From Streptomyces lushanensis (GTDB lineage: Bacteria > Actinomycetota > Actinomycetes > Streptomycetales > Streptomycetaceae), in assembly GCF_001700515.1 (NCBI RefSeq), contig NZ_MAUD01000145.1, forward strand, positions 1 to 34,609: a stretch of 34,609 nucleotides of DNA, given 5' to 3'. Below are positions 10,003-16,308 of this stretch, in pieces (within the stretch, counting starts at the first letter, position 1; every line of letters starts with the position of its first letter). The notes under the pieces are model-generated. The model did no database searches and was not told the origin of the DNA. It worked only from the letters and a program-made list of their open reading frames with translations. A program made the position numbers and the translations under genes.

Positions 10003-10974
10003 TCAGGCGGCCACGCCGCGGGCCAGCAGATCCGAGATGGCTTCCACCGTGCGGAGCGTCGGCACCGGTACACCGGTGATGTCCGCGAGCTCCACCACGG
10101 CCGAGAGCAGAACGTCCAGCTCCAGCGGTTTGCCCTTCTCCAGGTCCTGGAGTGTGGACGTGCGGTGGTCACCGACGCGTTCGGCGCCGGCCAGCCGCTT
10201 CTCGATCGAGATGTCGGGGCGGCAGCCGAGCGCCCCCGCGACCGCCAGGGTCTCGGACATCATGTGCTCGATCACCTGGCGGGTGCTGCCGTGCAGGCAC
10301 ATCTCCCGCATCGTCGCCCGGGTGAGGGCGCTGATCGGGTTGAAGGAGATGTTGCCGAGGAGCTTGATCCAGATGTCATGGCGCAACTCGGGCTCGACGG
10401 GGCATTTGAGACCGCCCGTCCACATGGCCTCGCTGAATTCCAGACACCTTTTGGACACCGTGCGGTCCGGTTCACCGATGGAGAAACGGGTTCCTTCGAG
10501 ATGCCGGACGACGCCCGGTCCCTCCAGTTCCGTCGCGGCGTAGACCACGCATCCGATCGCGCGCTCGGGCGGCAGCACGGAGCTGACGGAACCGAGCGGA
10601 TCCACGCTCTCGACGCGACGGCCGTCGTACGGGCCGCCGTGTCCGTGGAAATACCACCAGGGGATGCCGTTCTGGGCGGCGATCACCGCGGTGTTCTCCT
10701 TGAACAGCGGTGTCACCAGCGGCCCGCACGCCGCATAGGAATTCGCCTTGAGGCCGAGGAACACATAGTCGACCGGGCCGATGTCCTCGGGCCGGTCGGT
10801 GGCGTGCACCCGCGCGGTGAAATCGCCGCGAGGGCTGAGCACCCGGACTCCGTGCTCTCTCATGGCCGCCAGATGCGGCCCGCGGGCGATGAGATGGACG
10901 TCGGCACCGGCTCGATCGAGGGCCGCTCCGACATAGGCGCCGATGGCTCCGGCGCCGACAACTGCGACTTTCAT
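10003..10974 (-). CDS. 2-dehydropantoate 2-reductase-like (PanE/ApbA family) oxidoreductase
   Basis: The 323-residue protein has the ketopantoate reductase fold: an N-terminal Rossmann domain opening MKVAVVGAGAIGAYVG with the NADP-binding Gly pattern, HLIARGPHLAAM, and the helical C-terminal domain with the active-site Lys region HDIWIKLLGNISFNPISALT. Classical PanE makes pantoate for coenzyme A. Here the gene is divergent from an OFA transporter and a shared operator candidate lies between them, so a role as reductase of another 2-keto acid, or detoxification of one, is equally possible. ATG 10974 has GGAGAG upstream. The in-frame upstream extension lacks a site. The family is certain, the substrate is not. 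Confidence 0.88.
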   Translation of the reverse strand: MKVAVVGAGAIGAYVGAALDRAGADVHLIARGPHLAAMREHGVRVLSPRGDFTARVHATDRPEDIGPVDYVFLGLKANSYAACGPLVTPLFKENTAVIAAQNGIPWWYFHGHGGPYDGRRVESVDPLGSVSSVLPPERAIGCVVYAATELEGPGVVRHLEGTRFSIGEPDRTVSKRCLEFSEAMWTGGLKCPVEPELRHDIWIKLLGNISFNPISALTRATMREMCLHGSTRQVIEHMMSETLAVAGALGCRPDISIEKRLAGAERVGDHRTSTLQDLEKGKPLELDVLLSAVVELADITGVPVPTLRTVEAISDLLARGVAA

Positions 10975-11025
10975 GTGGGGCTCTCCGTTCGGTTTGAGGG
11001 AGACCGAGGGAAGGGTCACACTCTG

Positions 11026-11053
11026 TTGCTCGCGCCCTGACGGGCGATATATT
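11026..11053 (+). promoter_or_regulatory. Predicted promoter of the OFA transporter gene
   Basis: TTGCTC (11026-11031) and TATATT (11048-11053) are separated by 16 bp and form the most consensus-like sigma-70-type promoter in the window. The predicted start point near 11060 falls inside operator site B, so a bound repressor would block it. It is about 110 bp upstream of the transporter ATG. Confidence 0.5.
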
Positions 11054-11064
11054 GTCTACAGTAT
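11051..11064. promoter_or_regulatory. Candidate GntR/FCD operator, site B (reductase/transporter divergent region)
   Basis: ATTGTCTACAGTAT is the reference copy. Its core TTGTCTACAG is a near-palindrome like the TTGTnTACAA sites of FadR-subfamily GntR regulators. It overlaps the -10 element and probable start point of the transporter promoter and lies in the 197-bp gap between divergent genes, so it could control both. Confidence 0.6.
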
Positions 11065-11171
11065 GGAGATCTGGCCGACAAGGCTCCCGTTCGGTATGCA
11101 GTCGGCAAACTCGGCCGCGGATCGTCTCCGGACCTTCCCAACCTGGGCGTCCGGTTTCTAGAGTTCGCCGA

Positions 11172-12530
11172 ATGACCCCACCACTCGCGCCCACCGGCTG
11201 GAGCCGTTGGCTGGTGCCCCCCGCCGCGCTGTCGGTGCATCTCTCGATCGGCCAGGCCTATGCCTGGAGCGTGTTCAAACCCCCACTCGAATCAGCGCTC
11301 GGTCTCTCCGGCACCGCGAGCGCGCTCCCGTTCCAGCTCGGCATCGTGATGCTCGGCCTCTCGGCCGCGTTCGGCGGCACGCTCGTCGAGCGCAAGGGGC
11401 CGCGCTGGGCGATGACCGTCGCCCTGTGCTGTTTCTCCTCCGGCTTTCTGATCGCCGCGCTCGGCGCGGCCACCGAGCAGTACTGGCTGATCGTTCTCGG
11501 CTACGGCTTCGTCGGCGGTATCGGGCTCGGCATCGGCTACATCTCGCCGGTCTCCACGCTCATCAAGTGGTTCCCCGACCGGCCCGGCATGGCCACGGGC
11601 ATCGCCATCATGGGCTTCGGCGGCGGCGCGCTCATCGCCTCGCCCTGGTCCGCGCAGATGCTGGAGTCGTTCGGTCCGGACTCCCGGGGCATCGCGTACG
11701 CCTTCCTGGTGCACGGTCTGGTGTACGCGGTGTTCATGTCGCTGGGCGTGCTGCTGGTCCGGGTGCCCCGCCCGGTCGACCGGCCGCGCGAGGCGCTTGG
11801 CGCGCCGCCGCCCGCCGGCGCGCTGATCTCCACCGCCCAGGTGTCCGCGCGCTCCGCCGTGCGTACCCCGCAGTTCTGGTGCCTGTGGGTCGTGCTGTGC
11901 ATGAACGTCACCGCGGGCATCGGCATCCTGGAGAAGGCCGCTCCGATGATCACGGACTTCTTCGCGCGGACGGACACACCGGTCTCCGTCTCCGCCGCGG
12001 CCGGCTTCGTGGCCCTGCTCTCGGCCGCCAACATGGCGGGCCGAATAGGCTGGTCGTCGACATCGGACCTGATCGGCCGCAAGAACGTCTACCGCGTCTA
12101 TCTCGGCGTCGGCGCCGTGATGTATCTGCTGATCGCCCGGTTCGGCGACTCCTCCAAGCCGCTGTTCGTGATCTGCGCGCTGGTGATCCTCTCCTTCTAC
12201 GGGGGCGGCTTCGCGACCATCCCCGCCTATCTCAAGGACCTCTTCGGGACCTACCAGGTCGGCGCCATCCACGGCCGGCTGCTGACCGCGTGGTCCACCG
12301 CGGGCGTGCTCGGCCCGCTCATCGTCAACCGGGTCGCGGACAGCCAGGAGGAGGCGGGCAGGAGCGGCTCCGGACTCTACGGACTCTCCTTCACCATCAT
12401 GATCGGCCTGCTGGTCGTCGGCTTCGTCGCCAATGAACTGGTCAGGCCCGTCCACCCACGCCACCATGTCCCCGCCCCGAGGGAGGCAGCAGATGACGGA
12501 CTCACCGTCGAACAGCGGCACCACGCCTGA
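11172..12530 (+). CDS. OFA-family (oxalate/formate antiporter-type) MFS transporter
   Basis: This is a 452-residue membrane protein with the hydrophobic pattern of 12 helices. The N-terminal SIGQAYAWSVFKPPLESALG is typical of the OFA family, as are the inter-helix GGTLVERKGPRWAM loop, GYISPVSTLIKWFPDRPGMATGIAIMGFGGGALIASP, and the second-half RIGWSSTSDLIGRKNVY loop. OFA carriers exchange or import small carboxylates such as oxalate and formate. The neighbouring formate dehydrogenase makes formate or oxalate the natural guess. No Shine-Dalgarno site is evident before ATG 11172, and a 32-codon reading frame ends 10 bp upstream (see findings). The 3' end overlaps the 54-residue partner gene by 38 bp. 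Confidence 0.93.
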   Translation: MTPPLAPTGWSRWLVPPAALSVHLSIGQAYAWSVFKPPLESALGLSGTASALPFQLGIVMLGLSAAFGGTLVERKGPRWAMTVALCCFSSGFLIAALGAATEQYWLIVLGYGFVGGIGLGIGYISPVSTLIKWFPDRPGMATGIAIMGFGGGALIASPWSAQMLESFGPDSRGIAYAFLVHGLVYAVFMSLGVLLVRVPRPVDRPREALGAPPPAGALISTAQVSARSAVRTPQFWCLWVVLCMNVTAGIGILEKAAPMITDFFARTDTPVSVSAAAGFVALLSAANMAGRIGWSSTSDLIGRKNVYRVYLGVGAVMYLLIARFGDSSKPLFVICALVILSFYGGGFATIPAYLKDLFGTYQVGAIHGRLLTAWSTAGVLGPLIVNRVADSQEEAGRSGSGLYGLSFTIMIGLLVVGFVANELVRPVHPRHHVPAPREAADDGLTVEQRHHA

Positions 12531-12657
12531 GACCGGGGCCGCCGTGCCGCCGGGCCGTACCGGTCTGATCGTCTTCGCCTGGCTTTGGGTGGGCCTTCCA
12601 CTCGCGTACGGTGTGTACGAGCTGGTCCTCAAGGCCAAGCAGCTCTTCACCGGATGA
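12493..12657 (+). CDS. Small single-helix membrane protein, MFS transporter small-subunit type
   Basis: The gene encodes 54 residues. A polar, disordered N-terminus of about 22 residues is followed by one transmembrane helix (TGLIVFAWLWVGLPLAYGVYELVL) and a short basic tail KAKQLFTG. It begins at ATG 12493 with GGGAGG 6 bases upstream and overlaps the end of the OFA transporter gene in another frame, so the two are probably translated together. Small proteins of this shape occur next to OFA carriers in many actinobacteria and are annotated as a transporter small subunit. A role in assembly or stability of the carrier is inferred. Confidence 0.85.
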   Translation: MTDSPSNSGTTPETGAAVPPGRTGLIVFAWLWVGLPLAYGVYELVLKAKQLFTG

Positions 12658-12771
12658 TCGGGAGTCTCCAAGCGGCGACGGCGAATCCTGTTGGTTCACC
12701 TGTCCCCTTACTCGTGAGTCGCTGAGGAGACTGGAGCACTCCTGACGTCGACAGCAGAGGGGGTCCCGGGC

Positions 12772-13719
12772 ATGACCGGCACTCGTATCGCCGCGCTCGG
12801 GCACTATCAGCCCGCCAAAGTGCTCACCAATCACGATCTGGCGGCGCTGGTCGACACCAGTGATGAGTGGATCAGCAGCAGGGTCGGGATCAGGACCCGC
12901 CATGTGGCGGGAGCGGACGAGCCGGTGGACGAGCTGGCCGCGCACGCGGGCGCCAAGGCGCTCGCCGCGGCCGGTCTCACCCCGGCGGACGTCGATCTCG
13001 TACTGGTCGCCACCTCCACCGCGACCGACCGCTCGCCGAACACGGCCGCCCGGGTCGCCGCCCGGCTCTCCATGGGCTCGCCCGCGGTGATGGACCTCAA
13101 TGTCGTGTGCGCGGGCTTCACCCATGCCCTGGCCACGGCCGACCACGCCGTACGGGCGGGCTCCGCGGCCCGGGTGCTGGTCATCGGCGCCGACAAGATG
13201 ACCGCCGTCACGGACTGGGCGGATCGTTCCACCTGTGTGCTGGTGGGCGACGGCGCGGGCGCGGCGGTGGTGGTGGCGACCGGCGCGGAGGAGGAGCCGG
13301 GGATCGGCCCGGTGCTCTGGGGCTCGGTGCCGGAGATGGGGCACGCCGTACGGATCGAGGGCACCCCGCCGCGGTTCGCCCAGGAGGGCCAGGCGGTCTA
13401 CCGCTGGGCCACCACCCGGCTCCCGCCGATCGCGCGCAAGGTCTGCGAGAAGGCCGGGGTCACCCCCGAGGAACTGGCCGCGGTCGTGCTCCATCAGGCC
13501 AATCTGCGGATCATCGAGCCGGTCGCCCAGAAGATCGGCGCGGTCAACGCCGTGATCGCCCGTGATGTCGTGGAATCCGGCAATACGTCCGCCGCGTCGA
13601 TCCCCATGGCCCTGTCCAAACTCGTGGAGCGCCGAGAGGTCGAATCCGGTGCTCCGGTGCTGCTCTTCGGCTTCGGGGGCAATCTCTCCTACGCGGGCCA
13701 GGTCATCCGCTGCCCATAA
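12772..13719 (+). CDS. FabH-like beta-ketoacyl-ACP synthase III
   Basis: The 315-residue protein is a type III ketosynthase with a complete catalytic triad: Cys113 in DLNVVCAGFTHAL, His241 in VVLHQANLRIIEP and Asn271 in ESGNTSAASIP. The DTSDEWISSRVGIRTRH opening is classic FabH. FabH condenses an acyl-CoA with malonyl-ACP to begin fatty acid synthesis. This copy is away from any fabD/acpP/fabF genes and sits between a carboxylate transporter and its regulator, so it is probably a paralogue with a specialised starter unit or role. Its start is ATG 12772, with GAGGGGG upstream, and a 114-bp gap separates it from the small membrane protein gene. Family certain, pathway unknown. Confidence 0.92.
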   Translation: MTGTRIAALGHYQPAKVLTNHDLAALVDTSDEWISSRVGIRTRHVAGADEPVDELAAHAGAKALAAAGLTPADVDLVLVATSTATDRSPNTAARVAARLSMGSPAVMDLNVVCAGFTHALATADHAVRAGSAARVLVIGADKMTAVTDWADRSTCVLVGDGAGAAVVVATGAEEEPGIGPVLWGSVPEMGHAVRIEGTPPRFAQEGQAVYRWATTRLPPIARKVCEKAGVTPEELAAVVLHQANLRIIEPVAQKIGAVNAVIARDVVESGNTSAASIPMALSKLVERREVESGAPVLLFGFGGNLSYAGQVIRCP

Positions 13720-13736
13720 TCCCGGCCGTTCTCGGT

Positions 13737-13750
13737 AGACTGTAGACGAT
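13737..13750. promoter_or_regulatory. Candidate GntR/FCD operator, site C (autoregulation)
   Basis: AGACTGTAGACGAT, read on the opposite strand as ATCGTCTACAGTCT, matches site B at 12 of 14 positions. It lies 63 bp upstream of the GntR gene start, in the gap after the FabH-like gene, which fits negative autoregulation. Confidence 0.55.
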
Positions 13751-13813
13751 AGCCAATGTCTTGAAGTGAGTCGCTGCCGTCATTGACACCGCCGGCCATG
13801 AGGGGGACCCGCG

Positions 13814-14491
13814 ATGTTGTCCGCGAAATTGGCACAGGGAGCCGTACCCAAGCTCGAACGGCCCGGTCCGCTGAGAGAGCGCGTGTACGAAGCCCTGCTC
13901 GAACTGATCACGACCAGGGCGCTCCGGCCCGGCCAGCATCTCGTCGAGAGTGAACTAGCGGGCCATCTCGGAGTCTCCAGGCAGCCGGTGCGCGAGGCGC
14001 TCCAGCGGCTGAACACGGAGGGCTGGGTGGATCTGCGTCCGGCCCAGGGCGCCTTCGTCCATGAGCCGACGGAGGAGGAGGCGGATCAGCTCCTCTCGGT
14101 CCGTACGCTCCTGGAGGCGGAGGCCGCCCGGCTGGCCGCGGCCAATTCCGGCACGGCGGGGATCGCCGCTCTGGAGGCGCTCTGTGCCCGGGGTGAGCAG
14201 TCCGTGGCGGACGACGACGTCGATCTGACGGTCGCCACCAACGCGGCCTTCCACGCCAAGGTCATGGAGCTGGCGGGCAATGTCGTGCTCGCCGAGCTGG
14301 CCGCGCAGGTGGACCGCCGCGTCCGGTGGTACTACACACCGGTCGCCAGACAGCGCGGCAAGCAGTCCTGGATCGAGCACCGGGAGCTGATCGAGGCCAT
14401 CTCGGCGCGCGACGAGCGGCGTGCGGTCGAGGTCATGAAGGGCCACACGGAGCACACCCGTAACACCTATCACCACCGTACGCAGGCATGA
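13814..14491 (+). CDS. GntR-family transcriptional regulator, FCD (FadR-like) subfamily
   Basis: This is a 225-residue cytoplasmic regulator. The N-terminal winged helix-turn-helix runs from LRERVYEALLELITTRALRPGQ through LAGHLGVSRQPVREALQRLNTEGWVDLRPAQGAFV. The C-terminal FCD domain shows the metal/ligand-binding pattern: NAAFHAKVMELAGN, then EHRELIEAISARDERRAVEVMKGHTEHT. FCD regulators usually repress catabolic genes until a carboxylate ligand binds. Three related 14-bp sites in the window (9900, 11051, 13737) lie before the fdh genes, before the reductase and transporter, and before this gene, so it is the natural candidate for their regulator. Start ATG 13814 with a GGGGG stretch upstream. 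Confidence 0.93.
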   Translation: MLSAKLAQGAVPKLERPGPLRERVYEALLELITTRALRPGQHLVESELAGHLGVSRQPVREALQRLNTEGWVDLRPAQGAFVHEPTEEEADQLLSVRTLLEAEAARLAAANSGTAGIAALEALCARGEQSVADDDVDLTVATNAAFHAKVMELAGNVVLAELAAQVDRRVRWYYTPVARQRGKQSWIEHRELIEAISARDERRAVEVMKGHTEHTRNTYHHRTQA

Positions 14492-14530
14492 TCCGCTTGT
14501 AACCGGCCGAACCGGATGAATCACACATAA

Positions 14531-14546
14531 GGCCCCACGGGGCCCC
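14531..14546. terminator. Weak hairpin downstream of the GntR gene
   Basis: GGCCC and GGGCC pair across a four-base loop, 40 bp after the GntR stop codon. No U tract follows on the plus strand; an A-rich run does. It may help end the gntR message, but the evidence is modest. Confidence 0.35.
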
Positions 14547-14566
14547 AAAAGGCATGCAAAAAAACA

Positions 14567-14646
14567 GCTTTGTCCTCGGTGTGGAGAAAGTTGGGACGGA
14601 TTCCCGCTCAACTTCTTCCCACTGAGGGCAAGCGCTGCTACGTTCC
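14567..14646 (+). promoter_or_regulatory. Promoter/operator region of the ROK regulator gene
   Basis: GCTTTGTCCT (14567-14576) lies exactly 70 bp before GCTACGTTCC (14637-14646), which contains a -10-like TACGTT. Between them is an imperfect dyad, GAGAAAGTTG (14584-14593) and CAACTTCTTC (14609-14618). The same two blocks at the same distance occur before the secreted multidomain gene (22447-22526). The dyad resembles a ROK-type operator, so autoregulation is likely. The -35 is not clear. Confidence 0.55.
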
Positions 14647-14690
14647 CTCGAAAGCCCGACAGACATGGCCGAGAAGGCGGGGAGGGGCAC

Positions 14691-15881
14691 GTGAGACGTA
14701 TGACGGCACGACCCGCGAACGCCCATCAGGCGCGACTGCTCAGACTGCTGCGCGACGGCGGCCCCAACTCCCGTGCGCAGCTCGGCGACCAGGTCGACCT
14801 GTCGCGCTCCAAGCTCGCCGTCGAGGTGGACCGGCTGCTGGAGACCGGACTGGTCGTCGCCGACGGGCTCGCCGCCTCACGCGGTGGCCGGCGCTCGCAC
14901 AACATCAGGCTGGCGCCCGCCCTGCGCTTCCTCGGCGTCGACATAGGCGCCACCTCCATCGATGTGGCCGTGACCAACGCGGAGCTCGAGGTACTGGGAC
15001 ATCTCAACCACCCCATGGATGTCCGTGAAGGGCCCGTCGCCGTCTTCGAGCAGGTGCTCGCCATGGCGGCCAAGCTCAAGGTCACCGGACTCGCCGAGGA
15101 GTTCGACGGAGCGGGGATCGGGGTCCCGGGACCCGTCCGCTTTCCCGAGGGCGTCCCGGTCGCGCCGCCGATCATGCCCGGCTGGGACGGCTTCCCGGTA
15201 CGGGAGGCCCTCAGCCAGGAGCTCGGCTGTCCGGTCATGGTCGACAACGACGTGAATCTGATGGCGATGGGCGAGCAGCACGCGGGCGTCGCGCGCTCCG
15301 CCGGAGACTTCCTCTGCATCAAGATCGGCACCGGTATCGGCTGCGGGATCGTCGTCGGCGGCGAGGTCTACCGCGGTACGACCGGCAGCGCCGGGGACAT
15401 CGGCCATATCCAGGTCGTGGCGGACGGCCGCGCCTGCGCCTGCGGCAACAGGGGCTGTCTGGAGGCCTACTTCAGCGGCGCCGCGCTCGCCCGTGACGCC
15501 GAGGACGCGGCGCGCACCGGGCGCTCGCCCGAGCTGGCCGGACGGCTGGCGGCGGCGGGCCGGCTCACCGCGGTCGACGTGGCCGCGGCCGCCGCCGCGG
15601 GAGATCCCACCGCGCTGGATCTGATACGCGAGGGCGGTAACCGCGTCGGTCAGGTCATCGCGGGCCTCGTCAGCTTCTTCAACCCGGCCCTGGTGGTGAT
15701 CGGCGGCGGTGTGACCGGCCTCGGCCACACCCTGCTGGCCAGCGTCCGTACCCAGGTCTACCGGCAGTCCCTGCCGCTGGCCACCGGCAATCTCCCCATC
15801 GTCCTGGGGGAGTTGGGCCCGACCGCCGGAGTCACCGGCGCGGCCCGGCTCATCAGCGACCATCTGTTCTCGCCGGCCTGA
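14691..15881 (+). CDS. ROK-family (NagC/XylR-type) transcriptional regulator
   Basis: The 396-residue protein has an N-terminal winged helix (residues about 8-70, ANAHQARLLRLLRDGGPNSRAQLGDQVDLSRSKLAVEVDRLLETGLV) joined to a sugar-kinase-like ROK domain. The ROK domain shows the phosphate-binding GVDIGATSIDVA, IGTGIGCGIVVGG, and the zinc motif CACGNRGCLEAY near residues 247-258, preceded by GDIGHIQV with the zinc His. ROK regulators repress sugar-uptake genes and release DNA when the sugar or its phosphate binds. GTG 14691 is preferred, with GGAGG 5 bases upstream; ATG 14700 is an alternative. It stands before an ABC sugar-transport operon, and its promoter resembles that of the secreted sugar enzyme gene. 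Confidence 0.93.
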   Translation: MRRMTARPANAHQARLLRLLRDGGPNSRAQLGDQVDLSRSKLAVEVDRLLETGLVVADGLAASRGGRRSHNIRLAPALRFLGVDIGATSIDVAVTNAELEVLGHLNHPMDVREGPVAVFEQVLAMAAKLKVTGLAEEFDGAGIGVPGPVRFPEGVPVAPPIMPGWDGFPVREALSQELGCPVMVDNDVNLMAMGEQHAGVARSAGDFLCIKIGTGIGCGIVVGGEVYRGTTGSAGDIGHIQVVADGRACACGNRGCLEAYFSGAALARDAEDAARTGRSPELAGRLAAAGRLTAVDVAAAAAAGDPTALDLIREGGNRVGQVIAGLVSFFNPALVVIGGGVTGLGHTLLASVRTQVYRQSLPLATGNLPIVLGELGPTAGVTGAARLISDHLFSPA

Positions 15882-16308
15882 GGCCGGCGGCACGCACCAC
15901 CGGGCACCACGCACCACCGCAAGAGCCGCACCACCGAGCACCACCCGCACTGCCTGCACCACAGAGCACCACCGGCACCATCAGCACCGCCGCACACCAC
16001 CGGCACCACGGCAAGAGCCGCACCACCCGCGCCGCTCGATCCACCAGCACCACCGGCACCACTGTCACGAGCCGTACCCGATGTCGCCGTACTCCCGTGT
16101 CCCACGGGCCCTCGGCACCCGCACGAGCCGCACACCACCGTCACCGCGTCAGCACGAGCCGCAGCACACCCACCGTACGACCGGCGTCGCCGTACCCGTA
16201 CGACCTCACACAGCTCCGCCGCACCTGGTTCCGCCCTGCCCTTGTTCTGCTCCGCCTCTGTTCTGTCCTGCCCGCGGGGCGGGCCGCATCCGCCGAGGGG
16301 ATTACGCC
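15882..16308 (+). repeat. C-rich CACC-repeat leader upstream of the ABC transporter operon
   Basis: I find no credible gene in these 427 bases. From about 15895 to 16075 the plus strand is built of degenerate CACCAC units. CACCACCGGCACCA recurs at 15967, 15995 and 16048, and GCAAGAGCCGCACCACC occurs at 15919-15935 and 16011-16027. The strand is strongly C-rich and G-poor, unlike the surrounding genes. An open frame runs into the ATPase gene, but its sequence lacks protein character. It may act as an unstructured mRNA leader, for example a Rho-binding region, or simply be a slippage-expanded repeat. Confidence 0.6.

Noticed and set aside
12659..12735. Distant inverted repeat GGAGTCT/AGACT between the small membrane protein and the FabH-like gene
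   Set aside because: Only seven paired bases across about 60 nt; expected by chance in this composition.
15895..16075. CACC-rich repeats considered as a CRISPR array
   Set aside because: Units are degenerate, irregularly spaced, and lack unique spacers of constant length; no cas gene is nearby.
16081..16308. Extension of the ABC ATPase upstream through the CACC-rich leader
   Set aside because: The added 76 residues have no protein-like pattern. GAGGGG directly before ATG 16309 and the family N-terminus support the shorter form.
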